Assembly (NCBI GenBank): GCA_052246295.1
Contig: JBQQCO010000018.1
From: Piscibacillus sp052246295
Lineage (GTDB): Bacteria; Bacillota; Bacilli; Bacillales; Alkalibacillaceae
Length of the DNA stretch: 64,000 bases
Direction: 5' to 3' (one strand)
Part shown: positions 51,927 through 60,545 of the stretch, piece after piece
Numbering within the stretch: position 1 is the stretch's first letter
Layout: the number at the start of each line of letters is the position of its first letter
The notes under the pieces: generated by a model
Seen by the model: only the letters and a program-made list of their open reading frames with translations
What the model was told of the DNA's origin: nothing
Database searches by the model: none
Made by a program: the position numbers and the translations under genes

Positions 51927-54791
51927 TCATTTAGCCGTGCTTTCTAAAATTTTCTCTTGCATTCGTTTTCGGTCTCGTTCGAGAACTGGTCCTAGGTATT
52001 GGCCTGTAAATGATTCTTCAACTTCAGAAACCTCTTCAGGTGTACCAGTCGCAATAATTTGACCGCCACCTTCTCCACCTTCTGGACCTAAGTCTATAAT
52101 ATGGTCTGCTGTTTTAATGACATCTAAATTATGTTCAATGATTAATACACTATCTCCATTTTCGACTAACCGTTGCAACACAGTTAATAGTCTTGAGATG
52201 TCATGAACATGAAGACCCGTTGTTGGCTCATCTAAAATATAGAACGATTTACCGTTTGAACGACGGTGTAATTCACTAGCTAGCTTCACACGCTGGGCTT
52301 CACCACCAGATAAAGTTGTTGCTGGCTGGCCTAACCGAATATAACCAAGGCCAACATCATCAATCGTCTGAAGCTTACGTTTAATTTTAGGAATGTTTTC
52401 AAAGAACTCTAATGCTTCTTCGATTCTCATATTTAATACATCGGCAATATTTTTACCTTTATATTTAACTTCTAATGTTTCACGGTTATAACGTTTTCCA
52501 TGACACACTTCACACGGAACATACACATCAGGTAAGAAGTGCATTTCAATTTTAATAATCCCATCACCTTTACAGGCTTCGCAACGGCCACCTTTTACAT
52601 TAAAACTAAAACGCCCTTTATTGTAGCCTCGAATTTTAGCCTCACTCGTTTGCGCAAATACATCACGAATATCATCAAATACCCCAGTGTAGGTCGCAGG
52701 GTTAGAACGTGGTGTACGTCCGATTGGCGATTGATCAATATCAATGACTTTTTCTAATTGATCGATCCCTCTAATTTCCTTGTGTTTACCTGGCTTTTTT
52801 TTCGCACGATGTAGCTTTTGAGCTAATGATTTATATAAAACTTCATTAATTAGTGTACTTTTTCCTGAACCAGACACACCTGTAACGACTGTCATTAAAC
52901 CTAATGGAATCGAGACATCTACATTTTTAAGGTTATTTTCTTCTGCTTTTTTAATTTGTAGCGTCCGCTTTTTGTTAAGTTTACGACGTTCCTTCGGTAA
53001 TGGAATGAATTGTTTACCACTTAAATATTGTCCTGTTAATGATTGTTCTGCTTCCATTACCTGCTGTGGCGTTCCATCAGCCACGATTTCCCCACCCTGT
53101 GCACCTGCACCTGGTCCAATATCAATAAGCCAGTCAGCCGCTAACATCGTGTCTTCATCGTGTTCAACAACAATCAGTGTATTATCTAGATCACGCATAC
53201 GTTTTAACGTTGCGATTAAACGATCATTATCACGTTGGTGAAGACCAATCGATGGTTCATCCAATACATATAACACGCCTGTTAAAGCTGAACCAATTTG
53301 AGTTGCCAAGCGTATTCGCTGCGCCTCTCCACCAGATAAAGTACCTGCAGAACGAGACAATGTTAAGTAACTAAGACCAACGTTCACTAAGAAAGATAAT
53401 CGATCCTTAATCTCCTTAACGATCATCTTAGCGATTTGTTCTTCTTTTTCACTTAATTCAATCGCTTGAATCCAGTCTAACGCATGTGCCACGGATTTCT
53501 CCGTCACTTGGCCGATGTGAAAACCATTTACTTTAACCGCCAAGGCTTCTTCAGATAAACGATACCCCTCACATGTAGGACAATCCTTCTGCGCCATATA
53601 CTTCTCCATCTGTTCACGGACATAACTCGAAACCGTCTCATGATAACGTCTAGACACATTAGAAATAACACCTTCGAAGTAAATCTCATTTTCGCGGACT
53701 TGCCCTTTACGACTTTCATATTTAAATAAAATTCGTTCTTTTCCACTTCCATATAAAATTTTATTGAGTTGCTTTTTAGGGATGTCTTTTATTGGTGTAT
53801 CCATATCAATCCCATAGTGTTCACAAACGCTTTGTAATAAAGATGGGTAATAATTAGATGAAACGGGCTTCCACGGTGCAATCGCGTGCTGATTTAATGT
53901 TAAATCCCAATCAGGTATAACCAAATCTAAATCTACTTCTAAGTTTGACCCTAACCCATCACAAGTCGGACAAGCACCAAAAGGACTATTAAACGAGAAT
54001 AGTCTTGGTTCAAGTTCTCCAATTGTAAATCCACATTTAGGACAGGCATGGTTTTCATTGAAAAATAGCTCATCACCATCGATTAAATCAACAATCGCTT
54101 GACCACCACTCAACTTTAATGCCGTTTCAAAGGAATCAGATAAGCGCGATTCAACGCCTTCCTTGACGATAATACGGTCAACGACCACTTCAATCGTGTG
54201 CTTCTTATTTTTATCAAGCTGAATGTCTTCACTGATCTCACGCATTTCTCCATTAACTCGCAAACGAATATACCCTTCTTTTTTAAGGTCTTCTAAAACT
54301 TTTGCGTGCTCACCTTTACGTCCTGATACAACTGGTGAGAGAACTTGAAGCTTTGTACGTTCTTCAAGCTCCATAACTCTGTCTACCATTTGTTCAACGG
54401 TTTGAGCTGAAATTTCCTCGCCATGTATCGGACATATCGGATGCCCAACCCTTGCATATAGTAAACGTAAATAATCATAAATCTCCGTTACAGTACCAAC
54501 TGTTGACCTTGGGTTTTTACTCGTTGTTTTTTGGTCGATAGAGATCGCAGGTGATAACCCTTCAATCGCATCAACATCTGGTTTATCCATTTGCCCTAAA
54601 AACTGACGTGCATATGCCGATAGCGATTCAACATAACGACGCTGACCTTCTGCATAAATCGTATCGAATGCGAGCGATGATTTACCTGAACCTGAAAGCC
54701 CCGTCATGACAACTAATTTATTTTTCGGTATCTCAATATCTATATCTTTTAAATTATGGGCACGTGCCCCTTGAATCGTAATGGACTTCAT
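51927..54791 (-). CDS. uvrA: Excinuclease ABC subunit A
   Basis: A 954-residue ABC ATPase for nucleotide excision repair. First P-loop GLSGSGKSSLAFDTIYAEGQRRYVESLSAYARQFLGQM; zinc modules CPKCGFTIGELEPRLFSFNSPFGACPTC and CEACKGDGIIKIEMHFLPDVYVPCEVC; signature LSGGEAQRIRLA; second P-loop VTGVSGSGKSTLINEVLY; and second signature LSGGEAQRVKLASEL. It scans DNA for lesions and loads UvrB. It lies 9 nt after uvrB and shares the LexA-type box upstream of that gene. Confidence 0.97.
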   Translation of the reverse strand: MKSITIQGARAHNLKDIDIEIPKNKLVVMTGLSGSGKSSLAFDTIYAEGQRRYVESLSAYARQFLGQMDKPDVDAIEGLSPAISIDQKTTSKNPRSTVGTVTEIYDYLRLLYARVGHPICPIHGEEISAQTVEQMVDRVMELEERTKLQVLSPVVSGRKGEHAKVLEDLKKEGYIRLRVNGEMREISEDIQLDKNKKHTIEVVVDRIIVKEGVESRLSDSFETALKLSGGQAIVDLIDGDELFFNENHACPKCGFTIGELEPRLFSFNSPFGACPTCDGLGSNLEVDLDLVIPDWDLTLNQHAIAPWKPVSSNYYPSLLQSVCEHYGIDMDTPIKDIPKKQLNKILYGSGKERILFKYESRKGQVRENEIYFEGVISNVSRRYHETVSSYVREQMEKYMAQKDCPTCEGYRLSEEALAVKVNGFHIGQVTEKSVAHALDWIQAIELSEKEEQIAKMIVKEIKDRLSFLVNVGLSYLTLSRSAGTLSGGEAQRIRLATQIGSALTGVLYVLDEPSIGLHQRDNDRLIATLKRMRDLDNTLIVVEHDEDTMLAADWLIDIGPGAGAQGGEIVADGTPQQVMEAEQSLTGQYLSGKQFIPLPKERRKLNKKRTLQIKKAEENNLKNVDVSIPLGLMTVVTGVSGSGKSTLINEVLYKSLAQKLHRAKKKPGKHKEIRGIDQLEKVIDIDQSPIGRTPRSNPATYTGVFDDIRDVFAQTSEAKIRGYNKGRFSFNVKGGRCEACKGDGIIKIEMHFLPDVYVPCEVCHGKRYNRETLEVKYKGKNIADVLNMRIEEALEFFENIPKIKRKLQTIDDVGLGYIRLGQPATTLSGGEAQRVKLASELHRRSNGKSFYILDEPTTGLHVHDISRLLTVLQRLVENGDSVLIIEHNLDVIKTADHIIDLGPEGGEGGGQIIATGTPEEVSEVEESFTGQYLGPVLERDRKRMQEKILESTAK

Positions 54792-54800
54792 TTTAATAAA

Positions 54801-56771
54801 TCATCCTTCCGCTTTTAACTCTGCAATGACGTCACGTAATTCCATTGCTTTTTCGAAATCTAATTCTTTAGCGGCTTGTTTCATTTCCGCTTCCATACGT
54901 TCAATCATTTCGGCTTTTTCAGCTTTAGATAAATCTTTATATTGCGCAACCTGATCATCTTCACTATCAGAGTCATACGTAGCCCTAATTACATCACGAA
55001 CTTCTTTCTTAATGGTCTTCGGTGTGATGCCGTGTTTTTCATTATAAGCCATTTGAATTTCACGACGGCGAGTCGTTTCATCCATTGCATATTGCATTGA
55101 CTTCGTAATTTTATCCGCATACATAATGACTTCCCCGTTTTCATTACGCGCGGCACGCCCCATTGTTTGGACAAGGGACCTTTCTGAACGTAAGAACCCT
55201 TCTTTATCAGCATCAAGTATGGCAACCAATGACACTTCCGGAATATCAAGTCCTTCACGTAAAAGGTTAATCCCAACTAATACGTCGTATACACCTAGAC
55301 GCAAGTCACGAATAATCTCAATACGCTCTAATGTTTTAATTTCAGAGTGTAGATAAGCAACCTTAATTCCCATCTCCTGAAGATAATTCGTTAAATCCTC
55401 AGCCATTTTAATGGTTAATGTCGTTACGAGAACGCGCTCCTCTCTCTCTTTACGTTTATTAATTTCTCCAATTAAATCATCAATTTGTCCTTTAATCGGA
55501 CGAACATCAATTTGCGGATCTAATAAACCAGTTGGACGTATTATTTGCTCTATAACTCCAGGAGAATGTTCTAACTCATAATCACCTGGTGTAGCAGACA
55601 CATATAAAATATTATCAATATGCTTCTCGAATTCTTCAAACTTTAACGGACGGTTGTCTAATGCAGATGGCAGTCTAAAACCATGATCGACTAAAGTCAT
55701 CTTACGCGCTCTATCCCCATTATACATTCCACGAATCTGTGGGACCGTTACGTGCGACTCATCAATCACAATTAATGAATTATCCGGAAAATAATCCAAT
55801 AATGTATATGGCGTTGCACCTGGTTCACGTAATGTTAAATGTCTTGAGTAATTTTCAATTCCTGAACAAAAACCCATTTCATTCATCATCTCAAGATCAT
55901 ATTTTGTACGTTGTTCTAATCTTTGCGCTTCTAATAATTTGTCTTCCTGTCGAAATTTCTCAAGTTGTTCTTCGAGTTCCTGCTCTATATTTTTAATAGC
56001 AATTTTCATCTTCTCTTCACGAGTTACGAAGTGTGATGCCGGGAAGATCGCAACATGATCGCGATCACCAATGATCTCACCTGTTAATGCATCAACTTCG
56101 CGGATTCGGTCAATCTCATCTCCAAAAAATTCGATGCGAATACAATGTTCTTCTCTTGAAGCAGGGATAATTTCGACCGAATCCCCACGCACACGGAACG
56201 TACCACGTTGGAAATCAATATCATTTCGAGCATACTGAATATCGACTAAATCTCTTAATACTTGGTCACGTTCTTTATTCATACCTACACGTAGAGATAA
56301 AACAAGATCCTTATATTCATGTGGCGAACCTAAACCATAAATACACGAAACACTCGCTACAATTAACACATCATTCCGTTCAAATAACGCAGATGTAGCT
56401 GAGTGTCTAAGCTTATCAATTTCATCATTAATACTTGCATCTTTCTCAATATACGTATCCGTTTGCGGCACGTATGCTTCAGGTTGATAGTAATCATAAT
56501 AACTTACAAAATACTCAACCGCATTATTCGGAAAGAACTCTTTAAACTCACTATACAGCTGCCCCGCTAACGTCTTGTTGTGTGCAATAACAAGTGTCGG
56601 GCGGTTAATTTCTGTCACAACGTTTGATACGGTGAATGTCTTACCTGTCCCTGTTGCACCGAGTAACGTTTGATGTTTTTCATTATGCTTTAACCCATTC
56701 ACAATCTTTTCAATTGCTTTAGGTTGGTCTCCTTGAGGTTCAAATTGCGAGTGAAGTTCAAACTGATTCAC
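54801..56771 (-). CDS. uvrB: Excinuclease ABC subunit B
   Basis: A 656-residue helicase-like repair protein. Walker A LGATGTGKTFTVSNV; beta-hairpin region YYDYYQPEAYVPQTDTYIEKDASIN; helicase motifs VIDESHVTVPQI and LVGINLLREGLDIPEVSLVAILDADKEGFLRSERSLVQTMGRAARN; and a C-terminal UVR domain (EMIERMEAEMKQAAKELDFEKAMELRD) binding UvrC. First gene of the operon, preceded by a TATAAT and a LexA-type site. Confidence 0.97.
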   Translation of the reverse strand: MNQFELHSQFEPQGDQPKAIEKIVNGLKHNEKHQTLLGATGTGKTFTVSNVVTEINRPTLVIAHNKTLAGQLYSEFKEFFPNNAVEYFVSYYDYYQPEAYVPQTDTYIEKDASINDEIDKLRHSATSALFERNDVLIVASVSCIYGLGSPHEYKDLVLSLRVGMNKERDQVLRDLVDIQYARNDIDFQRGTFRVRGDSVEIIPASREEHCIRIEFFGDEIDRIREVDALTGEIIGDRDHVAIFPASHFVTREEKMKIAIKNIEQELEEQLEKFRQEDKLLEAQRLEQRTKYDLEMMNEMGFCSGIENYSRHLTLREPGATPYTLLDYFPDNSLIVIDESHVTVPQIRGMYNGDRARKMTLVDHGFRLPSALDNRPLKFEEFEKHIDNILYVSATPGDYELEHSPGVIEQIIRPTGLLDPQIDVRPIKGQIDDLIGEINKRKEREERVLVTTLTIKMAEDLTNYLQEMGIKVAYLHSEIKTLERIEIIRDLRLGVYDVLVGINLLREGLDIPEVSLVAILDADKEGFLRSERSLVQTMGRAARNENGEVIMYADKITKSMQYAMDETTRRREIQMAYNEKHGITPKTIKKEVRDVIRATYDSDSEDDQVAQYKDLSKAEKAEMIERMEAEMKQAAKELDFEKAMELRDVIAELKAEG

Positions 56772-56803
56772 AACATCATCTCCAATAACGATAAACTATC
56801 ACT

Positions 56804-56833
56804 ATTATAACACAAAAAGCGAACAAAGGTTCT
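56804..56833 (-). promoter_or_regulatory. LexA (DinR) box and -10 region of the uvrBA operon
   Basis: CGAACAAAGGTTCT at 56820-56833 matches the Bacillus SOS box CGAAC-N4-GTTCG except for the last base. On the minus strand a TATAAT -10 box lies at 56809-56804, 33 nt before the uvrB start. The box overlaps the -35 area, so LexA binding would block the promoter until DNA damage. Confidence 0.82.
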
Positions 56834-56987
56834 GTTTTTGTTATTTTTACCTATATTAAGGATAAGTTTGTCACATAGATTTTGCAAAAGATGTGAATAA
56901 GAAATGCGCAATAGCCCGTTTAACCACGCAGTGAACGCTAGAATTGTTTGAGAGTACTATGTAGAAACCTCATTTTAAACTAAGAAA

Positions 56988-57043
56988 AGCGCAAGTGCCT
57001 GAAGTGCTATGTAATGTTCCCATAGCATACAGACATTTGCGCT
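56988..57043 (-). terminator. Long imperfect hairpin downstream of minJ
   Basis: AGCGCAAGTGCCTG and, after a loop, CAGACATTTGCGCT pair, extended by GTGCTATG / CATAGCAT inside. The position 15 nt past the minJ stop fits a terminator, and similar GCGCAAG hairpins are common in Bacillaceae intergenic regions. No strong T-run follows. The rest of the 56772-57058 gap holds the uvrB promoter. Confidence 0.6.
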
Positions 57044-57058
57044 AATTTCTAGTATTGA

Positions 57059-58252
57059 TTAACTAATTTCTTCTTGTCTAAGAGTGAATTTAGGTGTTTC
57101 TTTCACAAAAATTAATCCAAGTTCATGGTATTCACCTTCATACAAAGCTCGTTGAACAAAACGAACTTCGCCAGATAAATCTTGAACCGCCATTTTACAA
57201 AAAGTACGATGTTCGCTCATCGCTTCGTAAAACTCTTGTTCATTTGAAATAGGTTGGTCATGAATTTTCTCTATTTTTTCACCAACAACAAGACCCATTT
57301 CATCAGCTGGAGAGTTAGGCATAATGCCTACAATAACAATACCGTCTTCTTTTGGTGTGAAAATGGGCTGTTTCTCTCGATCAATGAAATACATACCGTA
57401 TTGGATGACAATTCGTCCCACTAAAGCAATTAACACTAAATATATAGTGAATTGTGGAAATAAATATATTCCAAATGAACCGATTAAGAGAACAACTAAT
57501 AAGCCAGATAGAGCTTTCGCTACCTTACGAGCACCAATATCAGAAAAATGCCCTCTAAAACGTTGTGAAAAACCTATAACAAATGGAAAAAGCATTAATC
57601 CAAACTGTTCGTTCAACCCAAATGCTGGCCACCAGTTAAACATGGATAATTCAAGTGCACCAGATGGAACAGGAACAAACGCAGGTACGAACAATAACCT
57701 TTTAACTAAATGACTACCTACTGACTTACCACGTTGACTTTTATGAAGCTCCGGAAAAGATAGATGACGTTTTGAAGTCAACAATAATAAAATTTCTGCA
57801 GCAAACAACGCCACTAAAATATAACTTACTAACACTAAATCAACTTCAACAAATTCATTTAACCTGCCAGACATTTGGACATTAAAAGTATTTAGAATCC
57901 ACATGGTAATCGCAACAATTCCTACCGTATATACCGGTGACAGTAACCAAACTTGATTGGTTAGAAAAACTATTGCTACAACTAATGTCAATAACCATAG
58001 CCACTCCATAGTTAACATAGATCCTGACATAACAAGTAAGACTGACAACAATAGTCCATAACTAATTCCAAGTAACCAAGTACTTGTCCATTCAGAACCT
58101 ATTGGAAAGACCCGATGCCGAAACATGCTTCTTTCTTTTTTAATTCGAATATAACCTGTCCAAAATGTAAACAAAATGGCCAGATATAACATTGGTTGAG
58201 CAAACAACCACAAAATACCGAATCCTATTTCTCTTAACCACTCTATCGTCAT
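57059..58252 (-). CDS. minJ: MinJ-like PDZ membrane protein (division-site topology)
   Basis: A 397-residue protein with about eight TM helices in residues 10-300 and a C-terminal cytosolic PDZ domain (EDGIVIVGIMPNSPADEMGLVVGEKIEKIHDQPISNEQEFYEAMSEHRT). This layout, and its place between ctpB and uvrB, match MinJ (YvjD) of B. subtilis. There it bridges DivIVA and MinD to restrict FtsZ ring assembly near the poles. The motif FVPVPSGALELSMFNWWPAFG lies in a loop. No other min gene is in the window. The identity is strong by context. Confidence 0.87.
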   Translation of the reverse strand: MTIEWLREIGFGILWLFAQPMLYLAILFTFWTGYIRIKKERSMFRHRVFPIGSEWTSTWLLGISYGLLLSVLLVMSGSMLTMEWLWLLTLVVAIVFLTNQVWLLSPVYTVGIVAITMWILNTFNVQMSGRLNEFVEVDLVLVSYILVALFAAEILLLLTSKRHLSFPELHKSQRGKSVGSHLVKRLLFVPAFVPVPSGALELSMFNWWPAFGLNEQFGLMLFPFVIGFSQRFRGHFSDIGARKVAKALSGLLVVLLIGSFGIYLFPQFTIYLVLIALVGRIVIQYGMYFIDREKQPIFTPKEDGIVIVGIMPNSPADEMGLVVGEKIEKIHDQPISNEQEFYEAMSEHRTFCKMAVQDLSGEVRFVQRALYEGEYHELGLIFVKETPKFTLRQEEIS

Positions 58253-58333
58253 CGCAGTCTAACCTCCGATCAAGATGTACTCTACTTTACTATTTCTTCA
58301 ATACTAGTTGTTTTCCTTCTCTTGATAGAAAAC

Positions 58334-58769
58334 GAGGCTGGGACAAAAGATATCTTATCCTTAGAGAAGACGAATATTAGGAGTCAAGTTACTCCTAATA
58401 TTCGTCTTCAATTTTTAGCTGCGTCAAAATGCTTCGCTTTCCGCAGGCACGGTTTCAACTTCCCCAAACTCACTTTCGTTCGGAGTTTAAGGATGTTCGG
58501 CTAAATACGCAACATCCATGTTGCAACGCCGAACTGACCCACATCCTGTGGCCCCTCAGCTCGTGCTGTTCTGCGACGACCTGGACGGTCTAGTGTCGGC
58601 GTTGGCCACAAATGCTTTTTGTACTACATCTTTGCTTAAGTTTGCGCCGAGTAATCGCAGGCGCAGGACGTGGCCGTTTTTAGCCGACCAGGTGTCTCAG
58701 CATTTTGACTACGCTAATAAAACTCAATATTCGTTTTTTGTTAAGCTACTTTTCTTTTGTCCCAGCCTC
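58334..58769. mobile_element. MITE-like element with 17-bp perfect terminal inverted repeats
   Basis: GAGGCTGGGACAAAAGA at 58334 and its exact complement TCTTTTGTCCCAGCCTC ending at 58769 bound a 436-bp element without a transposase gene. Just inside the left end is a perfect 19-bp hairpin (58366-58409, stem GAAGACGAATATTAGGAGT). Further in is a reversed, degenerate copy of the CGGAAAGCG interspersed repeat (58410-58580), then GC-rich sequence of no recognisable function. It fills the 58253-58773 gap and its right end lies 4 bp from the ctpB stop. The GGCTGGGACAAAA end sequence is common in Bacilli intergenic regions. Confidence 0.75.
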
Positions 58770-58773
58770 TATT

Positions 58774-60258
58774 TTAATTAAACAAAACCTCAATAGCTTT
58801 TTGAAGCTGATCATCATGCTCAGAATCGTTGACAGCGTCTAAAATTTGTTGCTCTAGTGCATTTTCTGTATCTTCATTAACAGTTCCAGTTACCTCAAGG
58901 TTATTATCTCTCTGGAAGCTCTCAACAGCACTTTGAGTGTGTTGATCAAAATAACCATCAGTACGACCAGGCTCGTAACCTAGTCCTTCTAACATTACTT
59001 GTAATTTCACCACTTCTTGACCTGTGTTGTCAACTTCAAGTGGTTCTTCCGTTTGAATCAATGAAATGTAGAAGAATTCAGGTTGCTCAACTTCAACAGT
59101 GGGTTCAACACCAACTTCGTTAATTTTCTCACCGTGAGGGTCTAGCCAATCCATAACAGTTAACTTGAGTAGCCCATCGCCAACTTCCATTGTTTGTTGT
59201 ACTGTACCTTTACCGAAAGTTGTTTGACCAACAACTTCATATCCGCCAACTTCTTTCATAGCAGCAGCTAGGATTTCTGATGCAGAAGCACTACCCTCAT
59301 TAGTTAAGACTGAGATCGGGTAATCTTTATTACCAGACTCATTTAAATAATACGGTTGAGGGTCTCCTTCTCTAACTGAAACTTGCATAAACGGATCTTC
59401 TTTTGGTAAGAAATTCCCTAATATTTCTTGAACAGAATTTAATAACCCGCCTGGATTACCTCTAACATCAATGACTAATCCATCGATATTCTCTTCCTCT
59501 TCTAGCTTTTGTAGTTCTTCTTTAAATTCCTGAGATGTCTTTTCAGAGAAAGAACGAATCTCTAAGACACCGACTTTCTGTCCATCATGTTCTTCCACTT
59601 CTGAATATACCGTTGTAACAGGAATCGTGTCTCTTGTGATTACAACATCAAACGGCTCATCTTCTCCAGGGCGGTCGATGGTTAATGTGACATCTGTTCC
59701 TTTTTCACCACGAATAAGTGAAACGGCTTCGTATACGTTCATTCCTTCTAAACTTTCACCGTCAACTTCAATGACACGATCATTCGGTCGAATACCAGCG
59801 CGTTCAGCAGGTGTGTCTTTAATCGGAGAAATAATGGTTATGTAATTGTCTCGTTTCGTAACCTCTGCGCCGATTCCTTCGAAAGTAGATTCGATTTGAC
59901 TTTGAAACTCCTGCATAGTTTCAGCATCCATATATTCACTATAAGGGTCTCCAAGTTTATTTACAATACCTTCAAGAGCCCCTTCAATTAGTTCTTCACG
60001 TGAGACTTCTTTGACATATTCATCTTGAATAACATTCATTGTATAACTTAAAACATCAAGATCTGAAAAATCCTCTTGTTCAGGTTGTTCCTCTTCGGAA
60101 CTTCCATCTTCTTCATTCTCTTGTTCTTCTTGTTCGTTAGATGGGTTTGCTTGTTCATTTGGTTGATCTAACATTTCAAGTGTCGCAGCTGTGACCCCGC
60201 CACCAACGAGCAGAGAGACAACTACAATTAACACTAGCCACTTTTTAGTTAATTCCAA
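58774..60258 (-). CDS. ctpB: Carboxy-terminal processing serine protease CtpB-like
   Basis: A membrane-anchored S41 peptidase of about 494 residues. There is one N-terminal TM helix, then an acidic linker (PSNEQEEQENEEDGSSEEEQPEQED). The PDZ domain contains IKDTPAERAGIRPNDRVIEVDGESLEG. The protease core has the catalytic serine in TNEGSASASEILAAAMKE and the lysine in TTFGKGTVQQTMEVGDG. A C-terminal peptidoglycan-binding domain reads VVKLQVMLEGLGYEPGRTDGYFDQHTQSAVESFQ. I favour TTG 60258, 6 nt after GGGGTG; an upstream TTG at 60282 lacks a site. In B. subtilis, CtpB cleaves SpoIVFA in sporulation. Confidence 0.9.
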   Translation of the reverse strand: MELTKKWLVLIVVVSLLVGGGVTAATLEMLDQPNEQANPSNEQEEQENEEDGSSEEEQPEQEDFSDLDVLSYTMNVIQDEYVKEVSREELIEGALEGIVNKLGDPYSEYMDAETMQEFQSQIESTFEGIGAEVTKRDNYITIISPIKDTPAERAGIRPNDRVIEVDGESLEGMNVYEAVSLIRGEKGTDVTLTIDRPGEDEPFDVVITRDTIPVTTVYSEVEEHDGQKVGVLEIRSFSEKTSQEFKEELQKLEEEENIDGLVIDVRGNPGGLLNSVQEILGNFLPKEDPFMQVSVREGDPQPYYLNESGNKDYPISVLTNEGSASASEILAAAMKEVGGYEVVGQTTFGKGTVQQTMEVGDGLLKLTVMDWLDPHGEKINEVGVEPTVEVEQPEFFYISLIQTEEPLEVDNTGQEVVKLQVMLEGLGYEPGRTDGYFDQHTQSAVESFQRDNNLEVTGTVNEDTENALEQQILDAVNDSEHDDQLQKAIEVLFN

Positions 60259-60384
60259 TCGTTTCACCCCAATAAATTGCAATGTTTGTATTTTTTTATT
60301 ATACCACGACTGTTACTTAAAGTAATGGATAGAATTTATATGTCTTAAAGTCACTCATAATTACTAATAATGACAACTCTAATC

Positions 60385-60495
60385 TATTGTCGAACACTTG
60401 CGACTGTTACAACAACTATTGCTCAGTTTCAGTAACACTTCATGTAATTTCACATGCACTTGCATCGATTTCAACCACATTCGTCACTCGTCAAA
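60385..60495. repeat. Array G: weak, degenerate 21-bp spaced units
   Basis: (A/G)TTTCA occurs at 60426, 60447 and 60468 at exact 21-bp spacing, with weaker matches (GTTACA, TCGTCA) at about 60406 and 60488. The units share CACTT-N-ATTTCA content but are strongly diverged. It lies in the ctpB to M23-peptidase gap. On its own this would be ignored; the exact spacing and similar position make it a possible decayed member of the array set. Confidence 0.4.
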
Positions 60496-60504
60496 ATATA
60501 AAAA

Positions 60505-60536
60505 CAACCCTAATTGACTAAAATCAATTAGGGTTG
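60505..60536 (-). terminator. Terminator of the ftsE-ftsX-M23 operon
   Basis: CAACCCTAATTGA pairs perfectly with TCAATTAGGGTTG over a 6-nt loop and is followed by TTTTTATATTTT on the minus strand. It is 10 nt past the peptidase stop codon. Confidence 0.92.
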
Positions 60537-60545
60537 ACTATTATT

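Noticed and set aside
58518..58781. 87-residue ORF inside the MITE-like element
   Set aside because: It reads across the GC-rich repeat and the terminal inverted repeat, has no ribosome site, and overlaps the ctpB stop.
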